This document shows, in pieces, positions 1 through 6,691 of a stretch of 6,691 nucleotides of DNA. The position numbers and the translations under genes are program-made. This DNA comes from Methanobacterium sp. GTDB taxonomy: Archaea; Methanobacteriota; Methanobacteria; Methanobacteriales; Methanobacteriaceae. The DNA is taken from positions 9,537 to 16,227 of the forward strand of contig JAUNXM010000031.1 in NCBI GenBank assembly GCA_030539815.1. Reading direction: 5' to 3'. Within the stretch, counting starts at the first letter, position 1. Every line of letters begins with the position of its first letter. The notes under the pieces were generated by a model, which saw only the letters and a list, made by a program, of their open reading frames with translations, had not been told where the DNA came from and ran no database searches.

Positions 1-54
1 ATCCAAATCTTCTGTGGGATTGACCGATGCTCTAGCAATAATTTTATATTTCAT
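1..54 (-). CDS. UPF0201 family protein, N-terminal fragment (runs off window)
   Basis: Only the first 18 codons are visible: an ATG at 54-52 followed by KYKIIARASVNPTEDLD, with the rest lying beyond base 1. The opening, a short beta strand followed by A-R-A-x-V-N-P-T-E-D, matches the characteristic start of archaeal UPF0201 proteins (R-A-x-V-x-P-T-E-D). That family is small, has no established function, and has been suggested from structure to bind RNA. A GAGGT ribosome site lies 10 nt upstream at 69-65. The start overlaps the end of the UPF0200 gene by 11 bp in another frame, so the two are probably translationally coupled. As I recall, UPF0200 and UPF0201 are fused into one protein in some archaea such as Archaeoglobus, which supports this identification. 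Function unknown. Confidence 0.72.
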   Translation of the reverse strand, partial: MKYKIIARASVNPTEDLD

Positions 55-604
55 TTTTAAGAATACCTCGTACCGTGTTTTTAAGTTTACCTTTAGCCCC
101 TTCATTAACCACCATGTAATCGGCACTGGCAATTACTTCCCCAATACCAAATTTCAGTTCTCTTTGATCCCTTTTCCTTGCTTCTTTAATTTCTGAAGAG
201 TCATCAGACCTCATTCTTTTTTTAAGCCGAATATACCTGGTTTTTGGTGAAGAGTGTATAGCAATGACCTTGAAATTAGGGAAATTCCTTTTAAATATTT
301 GCACTTCCCAGGGACTGCGAATACCTTCAATAAGGAATAATTGGGATTTTTGATGAGTGGATTCATGGGAAGATATAGGAGTAATGGAGTTTTTAATGGT
401 TTCCACGCATCGGTCTGCTATTACAAATTCCCCGTATTCCTTGCGTAACTCCACTGCCACTTTTCCTGTTGGTTCATTCCTTTTTTTAGCTTCGTTGCGG
501 ATCACATCACCCATCCGCACCACTTTCATCCCCAAACTATCTGCAACTCTGGAAACCACACTTTTCCCTGATCCGGGCATTCCAGCAACTCCAATCACTT
601 TCAT
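44..604 (-). CDS. UPF0200 family P-loop kinase-like protein (dephospho-CoA kinase/NMP kinase fold)
   Basis: This is a cytosolic protein of 186 residues, the usual size for the UPF0200 family. The Walker A loop GMPGSGKS is at residues 8-15. It is followed by an NMP-kinase-like MGDVIR segment (31-36), a hydrophobic strand ending in IEGIRSPWE (92-100) in the Walker B region, and an Arg/Lys-rich lid-like segment (about 122-150) containing RLKKRMRSDD and RDQREL. These suggest phosphoryl transfer to a nucleotide or CoA-like acceptor, but no substrate is established for the family. Automated annotation often calls it adenylate kinase-like or dephospho-CoA kinase-like. Its ATG overlaps the stop of the upstream CoA-pathway ligase as ATGA, and its 3' end overlaps the UPF0201 start, so all three are probably one operon. 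The start is fixed by the MKVIGVAGMPG opening, which places the P-loop normally. The family is confident; the function is inference. Confidence 0.85.
   Translation of the reverse strand: MKVIGVAGMPGSGKSVVSRVADSLGMKVVRMGDVIRNEAKKRNEPTGKVAVELRKEYGEFVIADRCVETIKNSITPISSHESTHQKSQLFLIEGIRSPWEVQIFKRNFPNFKVIAIHSSPKTRYIRLKKRMRSDDSSEIKEARKRDQRELKFGIGEVIASADYMVVNEGAKGKLKNTVRGILKNEI
65..69 (-). promoter_or_regulatory. Ribosome binding site of the UPF0201 gene
   Basis: The minus strand reads GAGGT here, complementary to the anti-Shine-Dalgarno core of archaeal 16S rRNA, 10 nt before the ATG at 54-52. It lies inside the UPF0200 coding sequence and is the main support for a real start there. Confidence 0.6.
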
Positions 605-1365
605 AATCTTTCATCTCTTTTAAAATGTTGTGATATAATGTCCAGGGTTTTGGAGAGATTATAGTCATTGTCAAATTCGTTAACAATCTTTTCCAGTTCT
701 CCCCTGGAACATCTTTTGAGATTCTTCATTTCAGTAATCATTAGTGGCAGGGCCCTGACCAGGTTATCCACAATGGTTATTGATGACTTTTTAGCAGTCC
801 GGGATAAAGGATTCAGATCGATGGTTATGACTTTCTTACCCAGCGCAACCAGTGCCTCTGCCCGGTCACCATCTTCCAGTGGAACCAGAACTACATCCGC
901 CTGGTGCACGCCTTCTGGATGGGCACGTGAACGTGGTCCTTCCAATCCCTCCAGGGGAAGATAATGGTCACTTTCCTTGCCCAGAACACCAGTGGCTCCA
1001 GCATTTTCCAGCACTTCTTGTACCTTCAACACCCGTTGTGGGGTGCGATAGAATAGGTTGATCTCCACCCTGGCGCCGGGTATTAATTTAGCCAAATTCA
1101 CTATATCTTCCGCTGCTAGAACTGCAGTGTTCCCATTAACTGATAAAACCGGATTCTCAGCCAGCAATAACGAGGCAATCGCAACAATAATAGCTTTTTT
1201 TGCAGGAGGATTTGTTTTTTCCCCCAAAATGTAGTCAAAAGCTTCCCCCCTACCATGGGCAATGAGGGCTGTGTCAGCCAGGATTCCCTCCTGGTAAGCT
1301 TTGGCCATTTTATCCCTTAATATGAGGGAATGATAGCGGGGATGAGTTGGTGAAATATCATGCAT
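601..1365 (-). CDS. 4-phosphopantoate--beta-alanine ligase (phosphopantothenate synthetase, archaeal type)
   Basis: The enzyme joins 4-phosphopantoate and beta-alanine, using ATP, to give 4'-phosphopantothenate. In most archaea this step together with pantoate kinase replaces the bacterial PanC/PanK route to coenzyme A. The 254-residue product is the usual length for this family (formerly DUF137). Recognisable blocks in order are SPTHPRYHSL (5-14), SVNGNTAVLA (75-84), NLFYRTPQR (103-111), GPRSRAHPEGV (143-153), VPLEDGDRAEAL (161-172), and a C-terminal block holding IDLNPLSRT and SSITIVDN (182-201). The long runs of family-typical residues leave little doubt. The ATG at 1365-1363 has GGAG 8 nt upstream (1377-1374). 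The stop overlaps the next gene's start by 4 bp. It is probably the first gene of its operon, because 146 bp with T-tracts separate it from the upstream DUF2101 gene. Confidence 0.93.
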   Translation of the reverse strand: MHDISPTHPRYHSLILRDKMAKAYQEGILADTALIAHGRGEAFDYILGEKTNPPAKKAIIVAIASLLLAENPVLSVNGNTAVLAAEDIVNLAKLIPGARVEINLFYRTPQRVLKVQEVLENAGATGVLGKESDHYLPLEGLEGPRSRAHPEGVHQADVVLVPLEDGDRAEALVALGKKVITIDLNPLSRTAKKSSITIVDNLVRALPLMITEMKNLKRCSRGELEKIVNEFDNDYNLSKTLDIISQHFKRDERL

Positions 1366-1397
1366 ATTAAATACTCCATTAATTCATTTTTTAGTAT

Positions 1398-1405
1398 CTA
1401 TACTA
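1398..1405 (-). promoter_or_regulatory. Possible TATA box for the phosphopantoate ligase operon
   Basis: The minus strand reads CTAAAAATAGTATAG, an A-rich BRE-like stretch before TAGTATAG. A start about 25 nt downstream would fall next to the GGAG ribosome site, giving a leader of only about 10 nt. That is short, so other AT-rich stretches in 1420-1475 remain possible. Low confidence. Confidence 0.3.
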
Positions 1406-1504
1406 TTTTTAGAAGTCACATTTTAATAATAATTGATCTAATAGGGCAAATGATTTCTAAAAAATATTTTTTAATTAATATTGTCTAAAATAATCTAGTA
1501 TTCT

Positions 1505-1511
1505 AAAAAAA
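1505..1511 (-). terminator. Oligo-T terminator after the DUF2101 gene
   Basis: Seven T residues on the minus strand directly follow the TAG stop (1514-1512). A further run of six T lies at 1464-1459. Archaeal RNA polymerase stops at such U-tracts without needing a hairpin. This marks the likely end of the class III protein/DUF2101 transcript before the CoA operon. Confidence 0.5.
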
Positions 1512-2423
1512 CTAGATCTTGTGAACAGTTTCCATTACACTTACTGGTTTGTTACCACTGTTACTGAAAATCTTCTGTTCAGTCTTTAATTTCACAGTGT
1601 CACCATCCACTGCTCCGTAATGATTTTCAACAACGTATATGTCTGGTTTGACATTGGAACGAATATCGTACTCCACCTTAACGTAGGCCATTTTTTCACC
1701 AGTTTCTATTACAACCCCGTAGGTGAAATCACGATGGTAACGTATCCTGAAGATTAAATAAACCAGAGCAACAGCTATAATTGCAAATATTAATATGGTG
1801 AGGGATGGGAAATAGCTCACTGAAAAGGCCATAACCAGGTTACTGTTAGTACCAACCAGTACCATGATAATGCCCACGGCCAGGTACATCAGGAAGAAAT
1901 CCCTATAAGCCGGAAATTCCGAGCCGTACATTACTTTAACACGATAATAAAGGATGTAAATAATATATACTCCTATTAATATTCCTAAAACTGCATAAAT
2001 AATGACTGAAAAGAAGTTAAACAGATAAAAAACGGATAGAATTAAGAACCCTGCTGAAAGTAACTGCAAACGAAAAATAGTATCTTCCTTTTCTTTAGAG
2101 GTGAATGGAGTGGAAATTAGTATAATATCTGGGTCTGAATTAGTGGAATTTGTTTTTATTGGGGTTTGATGAGCATCCTCAGGAAGTGTTTCCACGGATT
2201 TAAATTCTTGTTGTTTACTATTAGATGAGTTTGAATTTTTATCAATTCCCAAGTTATTTCTAACCTTAGAAACATGTTCTTTTATATTTTCCTCAGATAT
2301 TTTCTCTTTGGCACGCCCAATTTTTATGTCACGAAGCCTTTGAGGGATTTTAGGTATTGCTAATATTAATGTCCCCAGAAATGAAAAAAATTGTAAAATG
2401 ATCTCTCCTAATTTACTGAACAT
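1512..2423 (-). CDS. DUF2101-like multi-pass membrane protein
   Basis: A 303-residue protein of unknown function that resembles the archaeal DUF2101 family; I recognise it by overall layout and context, so the family call is tentative. It has an N-terminal hydrophobic helix (about 7-24) ending in a basic patch (PQRLRDIKIGRAKEK). A hydrophilic low-complexity linker rich in Asn, Ser and Lys follows (about 36-112, with NSNSSNSK). Four likely membrane helices come next (about 119-136, 138-160, 175-192 and 205-226). A soluble, beta-rich C-terminal domain (about 231-303) contains YGVVIETGEKMAYVKVEYD and GDTVKLKTE and looks like a small barrel. I see no catalytic motif. A GAGG site lies 7 nt before the ATG. 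The gene starts 16 bp after the class III signal-peptide gene, so the two are probably co-transcribed. An accessory or platform role for that secreted protein is inference. Confidence 0.62.
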   Translation of the reverse strand: MFSKLGEIILQFFSFLGTLILAIPKIPQRLRDIKIGRAKEKISEENIKEHVSKVRNNLGIDKNSNSSNSKQQEFKSVETLPEDAHQTPIKTNSTNSDPDIILISTPFTSKEKEDTIFRLQLLSAGFLILSVFYLFNFFSVIIYAVLGILIGVYIIYILYYRVKVMYGSEFPAYRDFFLMYLAVGIIMVLVGTNSNLVMAFSVSYFPSLTILIFAIIAVALVYLIFRIRYHRDFTYGVVIETGEKMAYVKVEYDIRSNVKPDIYVVENHYGAVDGDTVKLKTEQKIFSNSGNKPVSVMETVHKI

Positions 2424-2439
2424 GATGGGGCCTCAAGGT

Positions 2440-2871
2440 TTAGGTTAAGAAAACTACTTGGATGGATGTTTTGTTTTGTAAAGGCCATTCGATTTGTGTC
2501 TGATGCCATCCTTTGATGGGATTAGGATTTGTAAATGTAACACCATAATCTACATTGGCACTTACGGTTTTATTTTGTGAAGAAAGTACCAATAGTTGAT
2601 TAATAGTTCTGGTGTTGTTATCATATGTCAAATTCATATCTAGTGGCATGTAAATGTCAATAGTTCTTTTAGCACCAGGTCCGTTAGCATAAACTATATT
2701 CACCGCATTCGCTATGCTTTGTATCGCGTTTTTGGTGTCCGATGCCCTGGAAACATCCATAGTTGAATTCACAGTACTACCTACCAGGGGTATGGTTACG
2801 GCAGCAAGTATAATCATAATCACAACTATGAGTAGTAAATACTCTGCAGATACCTGTCCTTTGTTTTCCAT
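2440..2871 (-). CDS. Class III signal peptide-containing (pilin-like) secreted protein
   Basis: A short leader MENKG is followed by QVSAEYLLL and a hydrophobic helix to about residue 29. This is the Q-x-S-x-E-Y-L class III signal (DUF361 family) cut by EppA-type peptidases between Gly5 and Gln6. The helix stays on the mature protein and usually packs into a pilus-like filament. The mature part (about 114 residues after the helix) is beta-rich and hydrophilic, with five N-x-S/T sequons (N35, N80, N85, N100, N133) that could be N-glycosylated. I start it at the ATG at 2871-2869 (143 residues) rather than the in-frame GTG at 2880-2878 (146 residues). The ATG gives a short charged leader typical of the family and has GTGAT just upstream, whereas the GTG has no ribosome site. 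It could be a pilin, an adhesin or another surface protein. An EppA-like peptidase is encoded immediately upstream. Confidence 0.85.
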   Translation of the reverse strand: MENKGQVSAEYLLLIVVIMIILAAVTIPLVGSTVNSTMDVSRASDTKNAIQSIANAVNIVYANGPGAKRTIDIYMPLDMNLTYDNNTRTINQLLVLSSQNKTVSANVDYGVTFTNPNPIKGWHQTQIEWPLQNKTSIQVVFLT

Positions 2872-2875
2872 TTTA

Positions 2876-2880
2876 ATCAC
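2876..2880 (-). promoter_or_regulatory. Ribosome binding site deciding the class III gene start
   Basis: The minus strand reads GTGAT, part of the GGAGGTGAT archaeal consensus, 4 nt before the ATG at 2871. The GTG inside this site is the alternative start and would then be part of the ribosome site rather than a codon. The spacing is short, so this is moderate evidence. Confidence 0.45.
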
Positions 2881-2915
2881 TATTATTATTAATTATAATC
2901 TATTGACATAGGATT

Positions 2916-2923
2916 CATATAAA
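2916..2923 (-). promoter_or_regulatory. TATA box of the class III protein/DUF2101 operon
   Basis: The minus strand reads TTTATATG, close to the methanogen consensus TTTATATA, preceded by ACCAATA in the BRE position. It predicts transcription starting near 2893-2896 and a leader of about 23 nt to the ATG at 2871, enough for the GTGAT site. A GTG start at 2880 would leave only about 14 nt with no ribosome site. Confidence 0.6.
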
Positions 2924-3069
2924 TATTGGTGCAATTTTAGGGCTGTTAATATTATAATGTCCTCTATAATAAATCTAAATGATTAATGAAATTGAAATTT
3001 GAGATAATTTCTTATACTTAACATTTCACCTGCAGCGATTCTACATAATCAATATATTATCTTAACAAA

Positions 3070-4233
3070 TTAATACATAACCCATATAAGGATTTTCTGC
3101 AGTATATAAGCTAAATCTCCTATAAAAAGGGATATAATCAGTCCGATTAAAATGGAAGGAGCAAAGGGAACTCCCTTTTTCACACGGAATTTGCTGGAAA
3201 TTTTATCATCTTTATGTAGTTTTTTCAGGAGGTCGATATCCTCATTGGTCAATCCAGCAGCTAGAGTTCCCACCAGACGTTTTCCAGGGTTGGTGGTGAG
3301 CATGCTAGGGTCCCTGGTTTTAATAGATTCCTTTAATTTATCTGTGAAACTCTTATCATCCACATAGATCCCATCATCATCCTGCTGGTAAAGGTTATAG
3401 GCAGGTATCATACCTTCACCGAGTTTATCCAGAGGAAGATCATCCTGCAGTGCCTCCTTGCTCACTGAAGTCAAGAGTTTCCGCACAACTTCCAGGACGA
3501 TAATGGAGATGAATAAAACCCCCATACTAATAATGGTTATCTGGAAGTTGTAAAAAAGGGCAGCAACAGTTACCAGTGATACCAACACTGCTTTAATCTG
3601 ATTGGGTAGTTTGGATATCACCAGGGACAGTAGGTAGATCAAAATTAGGGATATTATAATAATCTGAAGGTGCAGCTGTTCTGTTACAAAGAGGGTTATA
3701 TTCACTGCAGAGGTGATCACCAATGTTAGAACAATGTTCTTCTTGTAATTCTTTACTGGGGATGTTAATTCACCCATGAGGTATGATTTCTCCTTGGCCA
3801 CCACATAAAAAACGTAGATCAGGAGGAATGGTAGAATCGAGAGGATACTGTTAATGATAACTGTCAGGGGAAAGGGATAAATTCCTTCCACTGGGAATGG
3901 AACCTGATATATTTGATAAGTAACCAGGAGGGGGTTGAAGGGTATGAGTGCTGCCAGGGCAGTGAAAAGTTTCACATCACCACCTGCCCAGGCACCCATT
4001 TTCCAGAACAGGTAACCCAGACCAAATATCACCCCGGTTACCACCACACAAACCAGTATAAACAAAAATTCTCCAATCATAAAGGCATAAATGCCATTTA
4101 AAACTATTCCTATAGCTATGAGGGGAAATGTGAGCTTGTTGGGTATGATCCCCCTTTTAAGGTCAGAGTAACTGGCGTAAATACACGCGGCTATGGCTAT
4201 GATGACGGTGATTAGGGGGATGTAAATGATCAT
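3070..4233 (-). CDS. EppA-like A24 family prepilin (class III signal peptide) peptidase
   Basis: An integral membrane aspartyl protease of 387 residues. The two expected catalytic aspartates are visible: D24 in YSDLKRGIIPN, just after the first helix, and D86 in GAWAGGDVKLF, matching the GxGD-type A24 pattern. The N-terminal ~105 residues form the A24 core. Further hydrophobic segments follow at about 122-146, 166-183, 188-207, 213-230 and 232-250. A hydrophilic region of about 100 residues (255-353) comes next, then a conserved-looking KGVPFAPSILIGLIISLF and a last hydrophobic stretch to the end. This layout fits archaeal A24 peptidases with a C-terminal Arc_PepC-type extension and is longer than archaellin peptidase FlaK (about 230 residues). 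It probably cleaves QxSxEY/F class III leaders, such as the one in the next gene downstream. GAGG lies 7 nt before the ATG, and pyrG ends 20 bp upstream, so it is probably transcribed with pyrG. The exact subfamily (EppA versus PibD-like) is inferred from context. Confidence 0.82.
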   Translation of the reverse strand: MIIYIPLITVIIAIAACIYASYSDLKRGIIPNKLTFPLIAIGIVLNGIYAFMIGEFLFILVCVVVTGVIFGLGYLFWKMGAWAGGDVKLFTALAALIPFNPLLVTYQIYQVPFPVEGIYPFPLTVIINSILSILPFLLIYVFYVVAKEKSYLMGELTSPVKNYKKNIVLTLVITSAVNITLFVTEQLHLQIIIISLILIYLLSLVISKLPNQIKAVLVSLVTVAALFYNFQITIISMGVLFISIIVLEVVRKLLTSVSKEALQDDLPLDKLGEGMIPAYNLYQQDDDGIYVDDKSFTDKLKESIKTRDPSMLTTNPGKRLVGTLAAGLTNEDIDLLKKLHKDDKISSKFRVKKGVPFAPSILIGLIISLFIGDLAYILQKILIWVMY

Positions 4234-4253
4234 TTAATATCCTCAGTCTCTTT

Positions 4254-5867
<1,614 letters not shown>

Positions 5868-5873
5868 CTCCTT
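5868..5873 (-). promoter_or_regulatory. Unusual ribosome site abutting the pyrG start
   Basis: The minus strand reads AAGGAG followed directly by ATG, with no spacer, whereas other genes here have 4-10 nt. In-frame stops upstream (5885-5883) rule out an earlier start. The next codon at a usual distance (9 nt) would be CTG at 5858-5856, encoding residue 4 of the current model. Confidence 0.5.
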
Positions 5874-5907
5874 AAAAAGATTTTAACATTTGTATTAACA
5901 GTTATAA

Positions 5908-5920
5908 ATTATAAATTTCG
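5908..5920 (-). promoter_or_regulatory. BRE/TATA promoter of the pyrG-peptidase operon
   Basis: The minus strand reads CGAAA (BRE-like, 5920-5916) directly followed by TTTATAAT (5915-5908), a good archaeal core promoter. It predicts a start near 5885-5888 and a leader of about 20 nt carrying the AAGGAG site. One arm of an inverted repeat overlaps the BRE, a typical position for an archaeal regulator site. Confidence 0.62.
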
Positions 5921-5957
5921 TATATGGCATTAAAAGTCTATAATACGAATTTAATGC
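5917..5957. repeat. Two interleaved inverted repeats upstream of the pyrG TATA box
   Basis: TTCGTAT (5917-5923) pairs with ATACGAA (5943-5949), a perfect 7-bp inverted repeat. GCATTAAA (5927-5934) pairs with TTTAATGC (5950-5957), a perfect 8-bp inverted repeat. The arms alternate, so they cannot form one simple hairpin and look more like DNA-binding half-sites. Arms in AT-rich DNA can arise by chance. Confidence 0.45.
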
Positions 5958-6132
5958 TCATAATAGTCTTAATATTCAGTTCCATGGAAAGTCTGCCATT
6001 ATAGGCATTACCTTAATGAAAGTCCAATAGGAACATCTATCTATATGTAAATAACATTAAAATAGATTTCCGAAATGGACAATATTGATCTCTGGATAAA
6101 CCAGAAGATTCCCCTACAAACATGATCCTCAG

Positions 6133-6226
6133 ATATTGAAAAGGATTATTTCAGTTATGATTCTTAGATATTTTTATAATCCTTTAATATTGTAAAGGAT
6201 TTTTCTACAGGTATGTTCATTGATAT
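6133..6226. repeat. Imperfect direct repeat pair, about 40 bp each, offset 54 bp
   Basis: Copy 1 (6133-6171) and copy 2 (6187-6226) both begin ATATTG, share AAAGGATT (6140-6147 and 6194-6201), then AG(T/G)TATG, and both end GATAT. About three quarters of positions match, allowing small gaps. An inverted copy, AATCCTTT (6178-6185), sits between them and can pair with the AAAGGATT at 6194-6201 across an 8-nt loop. The pair looks like an old local duplication downstream of the GatD gene; function unknown. Confidence 0.55.
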
Positions 6227-6246
6227 CCAAGGATTCTTTACTAAAA

Positions 6247-6690
6247 TCATGGTGAGTATAATTTCAGAACTTTTTCATGGGCACTGAATTCCGGACCATC
6301 TTCAAGGCAGGGTAACTCCTTCAACCCATATTTGCGTTCTAGGGTTTTTAAAATTAGATGATCTGCCAAGTGGGGATTTTTAGGTAATAATGGGCCATGG
6401 AGATATGTTCCTATGCAGTTATGGTAAACCATGCCTTCTTCCTGGTCTTTGCCATTGTTACCATAACCAGTTACCACTTCTCCCAGTGCCTGGTGGTCAT
6501 GGTAAGTCCGGCCACCGTGATTTTCAAAACCCACCAGTGTCTCTGGAGAAAGTCCCAGCGTGTTTTTTATGATTATATTTCCAATGAGCCGTCCTTCTTC
6601 ACTGCGGGTTTGGTAATCAAATATTCCCAGTCCAGGAACATCATTTCCTTCAGCATCAATGTATTTTTCACCTAAAAGCTGGTACCCTCC
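6247..6690 (-). CDS. GatD-like type 1 glutamine amidotransferase (CobB/CobQ-type), C-terminal part
   Basis: The frame is open to the window edge and gives 147 C-terminal residues, somewhat over half of a family member of about 240. The visible part starts GGYQLLG. In GatD proteins this follows the nucleophile Cys (CGGYQ), whose codon falls at 6693-6691; the single visible base fits TGC. Further GatD hallmarks are LVGFENHGGRTY (52-63 of the visible part) and GTYLHGPLLPKNPHLAD (94-110) with the catalytic His at 98. In bacteria GatD works with MurT to amidate the peptidoglycan stem peptide. Homologues in pseudomurein-wall methanogens are thought to act in cell-wall synthesis, but their substrate is not shown here and no MurT-like partner is inside the window (it may lie upstream). 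Cobyric acid synthase-type enzymes are a less likely alternative because of the HGPLLPKNP motif. A GTG at 6534-6532 is an internal Val codon, not the start. Confidence 0.85.
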   Translation of the reverse strand, partial: GGYQLLGEKYIDAEGNDVPGLGIFDYQTRSEEGRLIGNIIIKNTLGLSPETLVGFENHGGRTYHDHQALGEVVTGYGNNGKDQEEGMVYHNCIGTYLHGPLLPKNPHLADHLILKTLERKYGLKELPCLEDGPEFSAHEKVLKLYSP

Positions 6691-6691
6691 G

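Larger units (their letters stand above)
5868..6246. other. 379-bp intergenic region without a gene
   Basis: The region lies between the end of the GatD-like gene and pyrG. I find no convincing coding frame or structured RNA. Nearest pyrG are the TATA/BRE promoter and a stretch (5917-6024) of repeated GGCATTA and AAAGTC motifs. Mid-region, ATCTCTGG (6088-6095) can pair with CCAGAAGAT (6101-6109) apart from one bulged A. Nearest GatD is a diverged direct repeat. No clear T-tract terminator follows the GatD stop; only TTTT is seen on the minus strand at 6246-6243. Confidence 0.6.

Noticed and set aside
357..1061. Plus-strand open frames of 69-98 codons over the CoA operon genes
   Set aside because: They lie antisense to clearly conserved minus-strand genes, have no family-like sequence and no plausible promoter.
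2994..3011. GAAATT/AATTTC dyad in the gap between peptidase and class III genes
   Set aside because: A 6-bp, almost purely AT stem is expected by chance in this composition.
6088..6109. ATCTCTGG/CCAGAAGAT hairpin as a terminator or RNA gene
   Set aside because: Short stem with a bulge, no U-tract on either side and no flanking structure that would support an RNA gene.
6037..6123. A 28-codon minus-strand frame starting ATG with GAGG only 3 nt upstream
   Set aside because: Too short, ribosome site too close, no recognisable signature, and it sits in AT-rich intergenic DNA where such frames arise by chance.
6178..6204. AATCCTTT/AAAGGATT hairpin followed by T5 on the plus strand, resembling an intrinsic terminator
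   Set aside because: No plus-strand gene precedes it, and archaeal termination relies on T-tracts rather than hairpins. It is better explained by the AAAGGATT repeats.
5868..6246. CRISPR array or insertion-sequence end in the intergenic region
   Set aside because: The repeats are diverged, only two copies, with no regular spacers, terminal inverted repeats or transposase remnant.
6390..6675. Plus-strand frames over the GatD-like gene
   Set aside because: Antisense shadows of a strongly conserved minus-strand gene.

Overview
The window reads as archaeal DNA from a methanogen of the order Methanobacteriales, most likely a mesophilic Methanobacterium-type organism. The evidence is an AT-rich sequence, archaeal TATA/BRE promoters with GGAG or GAGG-type ribosome sites, an archaea-only 4-phosphopantoate--beta-alanine ligase, a class III (EppA-type) signal peptide, a DUF2101-like membrane protein, and a GatD-type amidotransferase as found in pseudomurein-wall methanogens. 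The genus is inferred from gene content, not proven. Every supported gene lies on the minus strand, so transcription runs from high to low coordinates. All substantial plus-strand frames are shadows.

Layout in transcription order. (1) 6690-6247: the C-terminal 147 residues of a GatD-like glutamine amidotransferase. The window edge cuts the presumed nucleophile cysteine codon. (2) 6246-5868: a 379-bp gap with no gene. It holds a diverged 40-bp direct repeat, small dyads, a cluster of repeated GGCATTA/AAAGTC and inverted-repeat motifs, and a good BRE/TATA promoter for the next operon. (3) 5867-3070: pyrG (CTP synthase), then 20 bp later an A24-family EppA-like prepilin peptidase. (4) 3069-2872: a spacer with a TATA promoter. 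(5) 2871-1512: a small secreted protein with a textbook class III signal peptide, then a DUF2101-like membrane protein, followed by an oligo-T terminator. (6) 1365-1: a tightly overlapping trio of 4-phosphopantoate--beta-alanine ligase (CoA biosynthesis), a UPF0200 P-loop kinase-like protein, and the first 18 codons of a UPF0201 protein. The last of these is cut by the left edge and is easy to miss.

How they fit together. Units 3 and 5 form a plausible surface-protein processing module: peptidase, one candidate substrate, and a membrane protein of unknown role. The peptidase shares a transcript with a nucleotide-biosynthesis gene. Unit 6 joins a known CoA-pathway ligase to an uncharacterised P-loop kinase-like protein through an ATGA overlap, and then to a putative RNA-binding UPF0201 protein. 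This is the strongest guilt-by-association lead here. I see no mobile element, CRISPR array, tRNA or rRNA.
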